This document shows positions 1 through 7,271 of a DNA stretch of 22,028 bases, one piece after another. The notes under the pieces were generated by a model, which searched no databases, was not told the origin of the DNA, and saw only the letters and a list, made by a program, of their open reading frames with translations. Both the position numbers and the translations under genes were made by a program. The first letter of the stretch is position 1; each line of letters begins with the position of its first letter. The DNA comes from an uncultured bacterium (GTDB taxonomy: Bacteria > Verrucomicrobiota > Lentisphaeria > Victivallales > Victivallaceae), in NCBI GenBank assembly GCA_900551245.1, contig URVC01000066.1, positions 1 through 22,028 on the forward strand, read 5' to 3'.

Positions 1-32
1 GGAGTTCTTTTCTACTCCGACAATCGCTTGTC
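1..32. other. Two adjacent small hairpins at the left edge
   Basis: Bases 1-18 form GGAGT / ACTCC around an 8-base loop. Bases 19-32 form GACAA / TTGTC around the tetraloop TCGC, directly abutting. No T-tract follows on either strand, so this is not a clear terminator. It may be the tail of something lying to the left of the window. The rest of 33-161 is AT-rich, and I see nothing else in it. Confidence 0.25.
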
Positions 33-161
33 ACCTATACATGGTATCTTTCCTGGTTTTAATTATAGCATAGATTGGATTGTTCTACAATTCTAAAAAA
101 AAGACAAATGATCTAAATTTCAGACAATGTTGCTTTTGCAATTCCGCCGAAAGTCCGCCGC

Positions 162-190
162 TTGTATTCTGCGACATGAGGCGCTATAGT
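162..190 (+). promoter_or_regulatory. Sigma70-like promoter for the first AraC gene
   Basis: The -35 box TTGTAT (162-167) is separated by 17 bases from the -10 box TATAGT (185-190). The predicted start of transcription is near 197, about 34 bases before the AraC start codon. Confidence 0.45.
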
Positions 191-230
191 ACGGCGGCAG
201 GAGGCACGGCATCGGAACGGGAGCGGCGGA

Positions 231-1130
231 ATGGAGAGTTTGAAGTTTTCGGAATATTTCAAGGAGAACTATTTCCCGGTCTCCGTGAACTTCATGACGT
301 TGCGCAACAATGGCGGTTACAACGGGGATAAAACCTGCGTCGGGCTGCATGCGCACGATTTCTCGGAGATCGTCCTGTTGACCCGGGGAACTCTCGTCCA
401 CCACTGCAACCACCAGAGCGAGATTCTGACGCCGGGTGATTTTCTGCTGCTCCACCCCGGCATGGAGCACTCCTACTCGGGAATCAATGCGCAGACCCGG
501 TGCTGCAACATTCTCTACAACGCCGGGATTCCCATCCCGATTCTGATGTTGAACAAGTCTCCGTTTCTCCAGCAGCTCTACCCCGGAGCGAATCCGCACA
601 ACAACCGGGCCGGACGCATCGCCGGCACCCTCGACGCGGCGGCCCTGCGGGAGACCACCCCGCTGCTGAACCTGATCGTCCGCGAAATGAAGGGGGAGCG
701 CACCCCGCACCATACGACCATGCTGATCGCGCTTTTCAGTGCGATCATCGTACAGCTGATCCGCCACTGCCGGGAGGAAGAGCCTCTCGACGAGGATTGG
801 ACTCTGAACAAGGTCATCGTTCTCATGAAGGCCCGCAGCCACGAGAATCAGCTTTCCATCAAGGATTTTGCAAAAGCGGCGGGGATGAGTCCGCGCACTT
901 TGCTGCGGCGGTTTCAGGCGGCTTTCGGCATCGGGCCGATGCAGTATCTGCAGAAACTGCGTGTCAGCAACGCGGTGGCCCTGCTGCGCAACTCCTCTTT
1001 GTCCAACAAAAGCATCGCCTGGCAGTGCGGATTCTACAATTACAGCCACATGTGGTATGTCTTCCAGCGGCAGTTGCAGTGCACCCCCTCCGAGGTCCGG
1101 AAGAATCCGCAGCTCTCTCTGCCGGATTGA
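231..1130 (+). CDS. AraC-family transcriptional regulator
   Basis: A 299-residue one-component regulator. The N-terminal half is a cupin-like ligand-sensing domain with the pattern H40-x-H42-x3-E46 and a later 'PGDFLLLHPG' strand typical of AraC sugar sensors. The C-terminal part (about 205-292) is the double helix-turn-helix: the first helix pair lies around 'SIKDFAKAAGMSPRTLLRRF', the second around 'SNKSIAWQCGFYNYSHMWYVF'. The start at 231 follows only a weak ribosome site but fits the domain length. It is monocistronic and convergent with a second AraC gene. The ligand and target are unknown; a target could lie to the left of the window or be the GH32-like gene at 2365. The family call is firm and the role is inference. 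Confidence 0.9.
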   Translation: MESLKFSEYFKENYFPVSVNFMTLRNNGGYNGDKTCVGLHAHDFSEIVLLTRGTLVHHCNHQSEILTPGDFLLLHPGMEHSYSGINAQTRCCNILYNAGIPIPILMLNKSPFLQQLYPGANPHNNRAGRIAGTLDAAALRETTPLLNLIVREMKGERTPHHTTMLIALFSAIIVQLIRHCREEEPLDEDWTLNKVIVLMKARSHENQLSIKDFAKAAGMSPRTLLRRFQAAFGIGPMQYLQKLRVSNAVALLRNSSLSNKSIAWQCGFYNYSHMWYVFQRQLQCTPSEVRKNPQLSLPD

Positions 1131-1155
1131 ACCGGTCTCAGCACCGCCTGCTGTT

Positions 1156-1237
1156 TTCTCCTCCCGCCGGGGGAATCAGGCGTTTGCGGCGGGCCGGAAA
1201 ACCGGGATTCCGCAAGCGTCATCCGCCGGGAGGAGAA
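1156..1237. terminator. Nested inverted repeat between convergent AraC genes, possible bidirectional terminator
   Basis: The outer arms TTCTCCTCCCG (1156-1166) and CGGGAGGAGAA (1227-1237) are perfect complements. Inside them are CGTTTGCGG (1181-1189) with CCGCAAGCG (1210-1218), one wobble pair, and then CCGG-AAAA-CCGG (1194-1205). All three share a centre. No T-tract follows on either strand, so intrinsic termination is not certain. The position between two converging stop codons fits transcript ends or mRNA 3' protection. Confidence 0.45.
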
Positions 1238-1315
1238 ACCGCCCCTGTGGCGGAGGAGATGTTTCTGCCCATTGCCATTCGAGCCCGGAGGATCAAAGAG
1301 GGCAGGGGGGAATTT

Positions 1316-2203
1316 TCAACGGGAACGGCCGGCATGCTTCTGCCGTATCGTTTCCCCCTCCGGGCTCCGTTTCCGAAACTCCATCGGCGTGATTCCCGAA
1401 GCGCGATGAAAGAATTCAAAGAAGTAGAGGATCTGGCGAAATCCCAACTCCTCCGCGATCTGGGAGATGCTCAGCGATTCATCCAGCAGCAGTTTCCGCG
1501 CCTTCATCAGCAGGAGATTCTGCTGATACTGCTTGAAGGAACAGCCGAATGCGCGGCGGAACCCCTTTCCCAGCGCCGAACGGCTGATGCAATATTTTCG
1601 AGCCAGTGGCTCCAGGCGCAACCGGGCCGGCGGTACCTCGGCCATCTCCGTTACCAGTTTTCGATAGAACGGCGGAAGCGCCAGACGTTCCGCCGCCGTC
1701 GAAAGAAACGGCGCAAGCAGCAGCAGGGCGATGGATGCCACCTGGGAATGAACCGCGCATTCCGGCCCGCTCCGGATCAGATAGAGCAGGGCTTCCGTCA
1801 GAGCCGGGCGATGAATTTTCTGAACGCCGTCCACCTCCCGGCCGATGGAGAAGCCGAGCCCATCGTGAAAATGCAGATGAAATCCCTTGCAGATCAGTCC
1901 CTGCTGATAATCCGCACGGAATGGATGTTCCGCAGGAAGCAGGGCAATGTCGCCCTCCTTCAGCCGGCAGCGGCGATGATCCATCGAGATTTCCGCACTC
2001 CCTTTTTCGATCAGGAAAAGACGGGAAAACGACGGGTCCGGATGATGAAATCCCCGGGCTTCCGTGAAGTGGCTGAACGACGGGGCAAGAAACTCACAGA
2101 AGAATTGAAATTTCCCCTGCTCCGCGGCGACGTCGAGGGCAAGCGTCCGGTGTTTCCGGAATAGAATCTGCGGGGAATCCTCCATCCGATGATATTGCTT
2201 CAT
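1316..2203 (-). CDS. AraC-family transcriptional regulator, divergent from the GH32-like gene
   Basis: A 295-residue regulator. I chose the ATG at 2203 because AGGAGG lies about 6 bases upstream; the open frame extends 46 codons further up but without a ribosome site. An N-terminal cupin-like region ('LFLIEKGSAEISMD', 'LKEGDIALLPAEHPF') is followed by the AraC DNA-binding pair (about the last 95 residues: 'LEPLARKYCISRSALGKGFR' and 'SISQIAEELGF'). It is transcribed divergently from the glycosidase-like gene at 2365, sharing a 161-bp intergenic region. By the usual logic of such pairs it controls that gene in response to a sugar; this is inference. It is unrelated in detail to the AraC protein at 231. 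Confidence 0.9.
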   Translation of the reverse strand: MKQYHRMEDSPQILFRKHRTLALDVAAEQGKFQFFCEFLAPSFSHFTEARGFHHPDPSFSRLFLIEKGSAEISMDHRRCRLKEGDIALLPAEHPFRADYQQGLICKGFHLHFHDGLGFSIGREVDGVQKIHRPALTEALLYLIRSGPECAVHSQVASIALLLLAPFLSTAAERLALPPFYRKLVTEMAEVPPARLRLEPLARKYCISRSALGKGFRRAFGCSFKQYQQNLLLMKARKLLLDESLSISQIAEELGFRQILYFFEFFHRASGITPMEFRKRSPEGETIRQKHAGRSR

Positions 2204-2293
2204 GAGAACCTCCTGTTCCCGGAAAAAATATCTCTTTCTACAAAAAAATTCCAGCGTAATTCCCGAAATCCTATAAAAAATCCCTCTTTTCGA

Positions 2294-2322
2294 TTGTCCG
2301 TCCGCCCTTTTGCAACTATTTT
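2294..2322 (+). promoter_or_regulatory. Putative promoter of the GH32-like gene
   Basis: A -35-like TTGTCC (2294-2299), a 17-base spacer and a -10-like TATTTT (2317-2322) lie 42 bases upstream of the start codon. The weak match to consensus would suit an AraC-activated promoter. No convincing direct-repeat operator could be fixed by eye. Confidence 0.35.
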
Positions 2323-2364
2323 GTTTTCCAAGTTCAACCATTCCATGACAAGGAGAAGGAAGCC

Positions 2365-4377
2365 ATGATTGTTCAAACCATTCCGTTCTACGAATTCGAA
2401 GATGTGAACTGGAACATTTCCGGAGGGAAAGGCGAGCGTTTTGATCCTCACTTTCTTCTTCGCTTTTCTGCCGTGCCGGAACAGTTGAGCGGCCAGCTCC
2501 TTTCCCATCCGTGCGGTTTTCAGCTTGCGGTATGGGACAAGGCGGCGGGTTCGGAATATGACCGCAGGTTCGACCGGAACCAGCAGAACTACTTTTCTGT
2601 CCGCGACCAGGACGGCTCCTGCCGCGTCCTCGAATGCACGCTGAGAATGGATCAGGAGAGTCAGCCGTATCGGATCGGGTTTCCTCTTCTTCTTGCCGGC
2701 TCTCAGACGGAGGAGCATGAATTCGCCGTTCTGTTTGACGGGGTCTACTTTCAGATTCTCTGCGATGGGGTCGTCATGGACCGGGAGTGCCCGGAGGGCA
2801 CGCCCTGCCATCTGTACGGAGGGCCGGTCTCCTGTACGGTCTTTTCTCCGGCATTGCATTCCTGGTCGCTGACCAACGACCTCTCCGGAATCCGCCGGAG
2901 GGAGCACCGGATCGTGCGCGACCTCCCGATCCAGTATTACACCCCGTTCGGCTTCAACACCTGGGTCGGGGATGTGGTTCCGTTCTGCTGGAAGGGGCGG
3001 TATCACATTTTTTACCTTTTCGACCGCCGTCACCATGGCAGCCGCCGCGGAAAAGGCGCTCATGAGTTCTGGCACCTGAGCACCGGAGATTTCAAGGACT
3101 GGATCGATCACGGAGCGGTCTTTGAACTGGAGGAGCCGTGGCAGTCGGTCGGGACCGGCAATGCGTTTGCGTTTCAGGGGAAGCTTCATCTCTCGTTCGG
3201 CTGGCATACGGAGCGGGCGAAGCCGTTTCCGGAGACGGCGAATCTTCTGTTTTACCGGAATCTCTTTCAGCTGGGGCATACCGGAGAGTTCGAAACCGAT
3301 GAGATCGGCTCTCTGACACCGGGCGGAGCCAGCTACGCCGTCAGCGAAGATGGAATCCATTTCCGCCAGAGCCGGAGACTGATGCATTTTCTGGAAAATC
3401 CGAGTATTTTTGTCCAGCCGGATGGCTCGCTGCAACTCTGCCAGGACGGAGTCTGGGAATCGGATCATCTGGGAGACTGGCGGCTTGTCGACCGGAGTTT
3501 CCCGCCGCGGGGAAAGGAAAGCTTCGCGCGGAACTGTCTGGATTGCCCGACCCGTTTTCAACAGAACGGCTGGGAGTATTTCATGGTCGGCTTTACCGGA
3601 TTCTGGGGGCGGCCGATCGGCGGTGACTCTGCCTGGATCGACTTTGTCGAGCGCGGCTGGGACCCCTATGACGGCAGTTGTGTCCCCATGGTCTTCCCCG
3701 ATGAGAATGGCCGTCTGATCGAAGGCGGCTGGCTGAACGGACTCGGCTGGGGCAGCTGCCTGCTGCTGCGGGAAATCATTTCGCTGGGCGACGGACAAAT
3801 CGGGAAACGCTGGATTCCGGAAACCCTCCCGGAATTCGAGGAGGGGAGCTCTTTTACGGAACAAACCGTTCTGCCCGCCGCCCGGGATGTACTGCTGGAG
3901 TTCTCCATTTCCGCCGACATGCCGCAATTTTCCCTTCTGTTCGACGGCGAAGGAGTTCCCTGTGAATTCCGTCTTCTTCCTGCCGCCGGCCGGGCGCAAT
4001 GGTCTTCCGCCCCGGACGGGCGCCCGGGAGAGCCTCTTCGCAGCTTCCGGGAACAGCTCCTGCAATCGCCGGAAAAGGACTCCTTCACCCAATTCCCGGA
4101 CACTCCTTTTTTCGGCTGCAACTATGCGAAGGAAAATCTGACCGTTCTTCCGTCGCGGACCATTCCCCTTCGGATTATCGTTCATGTCGACCCGAAACTG
4201 AACGCGACCATCCTGGATGCGGAAATCGGAGGAAGATACACCATGGCTTCGATGCGGACGAACCTGCAGATTCATTCGGTCCGAATTTTGCAGGGATCAT
4301 CCAGCCGGAGCCGTCTCTGTCCGAGCAAAACGTGCGCCGGTCACGAGGAAAACGGCGTGCCGAAAGCGTTTCTTTGA
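2365..4377 (+). CDS. GH32-like beta-propeller glycosidase with substituted catalytic motifs
   Basis: A 670-residue protein with AAGGAG nine bases before the ATG. It probably has three parts: an N-terminal beta-sandwich (about 1-180), a five-bladed propeller (about 190-500) and a C-terminal sandwich (about 515-640). The propeller has GH32 hallmarks: 'WVGD' (200-203) where GH32 has WMNDPNG, then 'KGRYHIFYLF' and 'FWHLSTGDFKDWIDHG', like the family's H-x-STD-x-x-HW. D203 would be the nucleophile. The RDP motif appears as E344-N345-P346, and the acid/base ECP motif as D393-C394-P395. No signal peptide is visible, so it is probably cytoplasmic. Known GH32 enzymes cleave fructosides, but these changes make activity and substrate uncertain; it could be an inactive or differently specific GH32/GH43-clan member. 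The last 25 or so residues look like an unstructured extension. A divergent AraC gene probably regulates it. Confidence 0.75.
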   Translation: MIVQTIPFYEFEDVNWNISGGKGERFDPHFLLRFSAVPEQLSGQLLSHPCGFQLAVWDKAAGSEYDRRFDRNQQNYFSVRDQDGSCRVLECTLRMDQESQPYRIGFPLLLAGSQTEEHEFAVLFDGVYFQILCDGVVMDRECPEGTPCHLYGGPVSCTVFSPALHSWSLTNDLSGIRRREHRIVRDLPIQYYTPFGFNTWVGDVVPFCWKGRYHIFYLFDRRHHGSRRGKGAHEFWHLSTGDFKDWIDHGAVFELEEPWQSVGTGNAFAFQGKLHLSFGWHTERAKPFPETANLLFYRNLFQLGHTGEFETDEIGSLTPGGASYAVSEDGIHFRQSRRLMHFLENPSIFVQPDGSLQLCQDGVWESDHLGDWRLVDRSFPPRGKESFARNCLDCPTRFQQNGWEYFMVGFTGFWGRPIGGDSAWIDFVERGWDPYDGSCVPMVFPDENGRLIEGGWLNGLGWGSCLLLREIISLGDGQIGKRWIPETLPEFEEGSSFTEQTVLPAARDVLLEFSISADMPQFSLLFDGEGVPCEFRLLPAAGRAQWSSAPDGRPGEPLRSFREQLLQSPEKDSFTQFPDTPFFGCNYAKENLTVLPSRTIPLRIIVHVDPKLNATILDAEIGGRYTMASMRTNLQIHSVRILQGSSSRSRLCPSKTCAGHEENGVPKAFL

Positions 4378-4643
4378 CGGTTCCTGTCAGAACCGGCCGT
4401 TACGTTGAGAAAAAATGGTGATGGACCGGGAAGAGCCCGGTTTCCCGCAATGGGAGACCGTGGCTCGAACACTCCGGGATACTCCTGACAACATGATCTC
4501 TCTCCGGACCTCCCGCAATTGATGTACGGCGTCCGGAATCGTGAATACTTCATGCGGCAAACCCGTCATTCCCCCCCCGCAATTTCGAGCATAAAAGCAT
4601 GGTGACTGTATGGCAGAAGTCGCCGGAAAGGCATGAAAAAGAC
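4378..4643. other. Gene-free stretch with one weak hairpin
   Basis: Between the GH32-like stop and the tRNA-Ala 3' end I find no supported gene. A 6-bp hairpin ACCGGG / CCCGGT (4425-4441, loop AAGAG) could end the upstream transcript but lacks a good T-tract. The remainder shows no recognisable element. Confidence 0.4.
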
Positions 4644-4651
4644 AAAAAAAA
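4644..4651 (-). terminator. T8 tract directly after tRNA-Ala CCA
   Basis: On the minus strand eight T residues follow the encoded CCA immediately, then GTC and five more T. This may terminate the tRNA transcript, although no separate hairpin is present apart from the tRNA itself. Confidence 0.3.
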
Positions 4652-4728
4652 TGGTGGAGCATAGCGGATTTGAACCGCTGACCCTCACACTGCCAGTGTG
4701 ATGCTCTAGCCAACTGAGCTAATGCCCC
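4652..4728 (-). tRNA. tRNA-Ala, anticodon GGC
   Basis: Read on the minus strand it forms a complete 77-nt cloverleaf. The 7-bp acceptor (GGGGCAT / ATGCTCC, one G-U pair), D stem GCTC / GAGC, anticodon stem TCACA / TGTGA around CTGGCAG, and T stem AGCGG / CCGCT around TTCAAAT are all intact. The discriminator is A and CCA is encoded (4654-4652). Anticodon GGC reads GCC/GCU alanine codons. Confidence 0.97.
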
Positions 4729-4742
4729 ATCGCATGAAATTA

Positions 4743-4771
4743 AATGTACCACCGGTTTGAGAGAAATGCAA
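4743..4771 (-). promoter_or_regulatory. Promoter of tRNA-Ala
   Basis: On the minus strand TTGCAT (4771-4766) and TACATT (4748-4743) are 17 bases apart. The predicted start lies about 8 bases before the mature tRNA 5' end. Confidence 0.5.
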
Positions 4772-4832
4772 ACGCATTCCGGCAGAAAATCACGGGATTT
4801 TCGCTTTTTTTTCGCCGAATTCACTTCTCTGC

Positions 4833-4860
4833 TTGCATTTTTCCGGTTTTATCGTATCGT
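4833..4860 (+). promoter_or_regulatory. Putative promoter of the pepF gene
   Basis: TTGCAT (4833-4838), a 16-base spacer and TATCGT (4855-4860) precede the start codon by 44 bases. The -10 region sits in a short TATCG-type repeat, so its exact register is uncertain. Confidence 0.35.
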
Positions 4861-4904
4861 ATCAAATCAGGATGTATGGAATAAGAAATGAGGAGTTGTT
4901 CCCT

Positions 4905-6677
4905 ATGATTTCAGAAAAACAGACCTGGGACCTCGAGGTCCTCTACCCCTCCCCGGAAGCGTGGGAGAAGGATTTCAACCGGATCCGGCCGCTCGCGGAG
5001 GCCTTCCTCGCCTTCCGCGGACGCCTGGCCGAATCCCCCGCCGTCCTCCGCGACGCCATCGCCGCGCTCGACGACTTCGAACGGCTCGGCGAGAAGGTCT
5101 ACACCTTCGCCCACCTCCGCTCCGATGAGAACACCGCCGACAACACCAACCGCGCCCGGGTCGACCGGGTCGAGGCGCTCTTCGCCTCGCTCTCCGACAC
5201 CAGCGCCTGGTTCGAACCGGAGGTGATGGCCATTCCGGAGGAGACGATGAACGCCTTCCTCGATGCGCCCGAACTCGCTCTCTACCGCCGCAGTCTCGTC
5301 GAACTGCTGCGCGAAAAGCCGCACACCCTCTCCGAACCCGAGGAGCGGCTGCTCGGCACCCTGGGCGATGTGCTCGGATATCCCGACAAGACCTTCGAAA
5401 TTCTCAACGACGCCGACCTCGACTTCGGCCGCGTGCGGGGAGAAGACGGCCGGATGGCCGCTCTGACCCACGGCAGCTACCGCCGCTTCCTCGAATCGGC
5501 CGACCGTGATGTCCGCCGCCGGGCGTTCCGGAAGATGTTCGGCACCTATCACAAGTTCCGCAACACCTTCGCCACCACCCTCGACGGCGCGGTGAAACGC
5601 CACGTCGTCAGTGCCCGGATCCGCCACTACCCCTCGGCGCTCGCCCGCGCGCTGGCGCCGGACAATGTGCCGGAATCGGTCTACCGCGGCCTCATTTCGA
5701 CCGTTCACAACGGCCTCGACGGCTTCTACGACTATATGAAACTGCGGCGCGAGGTGATGAATCTCGACAAGCTCGACATGTTCGATATGTACAATCCGCT
5801 GCTGCCCGCCTGCCGCCGGGAGTATGATTTCGCCGAGGCGGTGAAGCTGGTCCGGGAGGCGCTCGCGCCGCTCGGCGGGGAGTATGCGGAGAAGCTCTCG
5901 CTCGCCTTCTCCCAGCGCTGGATCGACGTGCCGGAGCGCCGCGGGAAACGTTCCGGAGCCTACTCCAGCGGCTGTTACGACAGCTATCCCTATCTGTTGC
6001 TCAACTACAATCGGACGCTGAACGACGTCTTCACGCTCGCGCACGAGCTGGGCCACTCGATGCACAGCTTCTACTCCAACGCGACCCAGCCCTACCATTA
6101 CGCCGGGTACAGCATCTTTGTTGCGGAGGTGGCGAGCACCACCAATGAGATGCTGCTCTTCCGGCATCTGCTCGACCGGAGTTCCGACCGGGAGTTCCGG
6201 GCGTTCCTGCTCGGGCACCTCGCCGACGAGATCCGCGGCACGATCTTCCGCCAGACGATGTTCGCCGAATTCGAACTGCTGGCGCATGAACTGGTTGAAC
6301 AGGGGATTCCGCTCTCCGCCGATCTGCTCAATGAGAAGTACGCCGAACTCAACGCCCTCTACTACGGGCCGGAGGTCGATGCCGATCCGCTGATCGCGGT
6401 GGAGTGGGCGCGAATTCCCCACTTCTACTACAACTTCTACGTCTACAAGTACGCCACCGGCATGTCGGCGGCGATTCAGCTCGCGGAGCGCCTCGCTTCG
6501 GGCGACCCGGCCGGACGCGAAGCCTACTTCGGCTTCCTCAAGGCGGGCGATTCGAAGGATGTGCTCGACATCATGAAGGATGCGGGGGTGGATCTCTCCA
6601 CGCCGGCTCCGGTCGAGGCGGCGCTCGGTTACTTCCGTTCGACGGTGGGGCAGCTCCGCCGCGAACTGGGCCGCTGA
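4905..6677 (+). CDS. pepF: Oligoendopeptidase F (M3 family zinc peptidase)
   Basis: A 590-residue cytoplasmic metallopeptidase that cleaves short peptides, close to the usual length of about 600. The ATG at 4905 was chosen because AGGAG stands nine bases upstream and 'TWDLEVLYP' sits where family members begin. Upstream in-frame starts at 4833 and 4872 lack such a site. The zinc site is H380-E381-L382-G383-H384, with E408 in 'IFVAEVAST' as the third ligand. Other M3B signatures include 'RSGAYSSGCYDSYPYLLLNY' before the zinc site and 'FYYNFYVYKYATGMSAA' near the C-terminus. The next gene follows after 27 bases, suggesting cotranscription. Confidence 0.95.
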   Translation: MISEKQTWDLEVLYPSPEAWEKDFNRIRPLAEAFLAFRGRLAESPAVLRDAIAALDDFERLGEKVYTFAHLRSDENTADNTNRARVDRVEALFASLSDTSAWFEPEVMAIPEETMNAFLDAPELALYRRSLVELLREKPHTLSEPEERLLGTLGDVLGYPDKTFEILNDADLDFGRVRGEDGRMAALTHGSYRRFLESADRDVRRRAFRKMFGTYHKFRNTFATTLDGAVKRHVVSARIRHYPSALARALAPDNVPESVYRGLISTVHNGLDGFYDYMKLRREVMNLDKLDMFDMYNPLLPACRREYDFAEAVKLVREALAPLGGEYAEKLSLAFSQRWIDVPERRGKRSGAYSSGCYDSYPYLLLNYNRTLNDVFTLAHELGHSMHSFYSNATQPYHYAGYSIFVAEVASTTNEMLLFRHLLDRSSDREFRAFLLGHLADEIRGTIFRQTMFAEFELLAHELVEQGIPLSADLLNEKYAELNALYYGPEVDADPLIAVEWARIPHFYYNFYVYKYATGMSAAIQLAERLASGDPAGREAYFGFLKAGDSKDVLDIMKDAGVDLSTPAPVEAALGYFRSTVGQLRRELGR

Positions 6678-6704
6678 AATTCGGAAGAGGAGAGAAAACG
6701 ATTC

Positions 6705-7241
6705 ATGGCAAAGGAATTTTCCCGTTCCCTCCCGGCGCAGGCCGCGGCGCTCTCGGTGATCAATGCGGCGAAGGAGCATGGCTATCTCAAGGGACCGCTG
6801 GTGGCGGACCCGGTTCTGGCGGAGGCGGAGAAGGAGCTGTTTCTGGCGATGTTCCGCCGGCTGGCCGACCGGCGCCGGACCGGCGGGGAGGAGCTCACCT
6901 CCGACGAGATCTCCTCGCTCTTCACCTTCGTCTTTGCCCGGGCGGCGGAGGCGGTCACCAACATGGTCAACCGCCAGCCGAACAAATTCGAAATGCTCGG
7001 CATGTTCGACGGCAAGGTGCCGATCTGCGCCGACGACCGGCTGACCGGATGCTTCAAGAAGCTCGAACTGCCGGCCGACTGCGCGCGGGCCTACTGGTCC
7101 TGGTATCACGACGGAGCCGACGCCGGTCAGCGGAGCGGCGTCGACCCGATCCTGCCGCTTTTTGAAGCGCTCAAGTGGACCTTCCGCATTTCGTGCACCG
7201 TCGCGATCGAGAAACTTGAGGAGCTCGGCATCCGGCTGTGA
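6705..7241 (+). CDS. Unrecognised 178-residue protein
   Basis: I do not recognise this family. The frame begins with an ATG behind a GAGGAG-rich leader and lies between pepF and a membrane protein, all on the same strand with short gaps, so it is probably part of their operon. The predicted protein is soluble and largely helical. It has a charged N-terminal half ('AEAEKELFLAMFRRLADRR') and a second half rich in aromatics and cysteines ('PADCARAYWSWYHDGADAGQ', 'LKWTFRISCTVAIEKLEELG'). No signal peptide, membrane segment or catalytic motif is evident. The codon use matches the neighbours (GC-rich third positions), which supports a real gene. Confidence 0.75.
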   Translation: MAKEFSRSLPAQAAALSVINAAKEHGYLKGPLVADPVLAEAEKELFLAMFRRLADRRRTGGEELTSDEISSLFTFVFARAAEAVTNMVNRQPNKFEMLGMFDGKVPICADDRLTGCFKKLELPADCARAYWSWYHDGADAGQRSGVDPILPLFEALKWTFRISCTVAIEKLEELGIRL

Positions 7242-7271
7242 CCGGGTGTGCCGCCCAAAAGGAGGTCCCGG

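Noticed and set aside
500..2164. 554-codon plus-strand frame across both AraC genes
   Set aside because: Overlaps two genes with intact helix-turn-helix domains and is compositionally biased (Arg/Pro/Ala).
2200..4275. 691-codon minus-strand frame opposite the GH32-like gene
   Set aside because: Starts inside the glycosidase, has no ribosome site and shows no motif; the plus-strand product has recognisable propeller blades.
4425..4441. Terminator of the GH32-like gene
   Set aside because: The 6-bp stem is followed by TTCCCGC, not a T-tract; kept only as a remark in the gene-free stretch.
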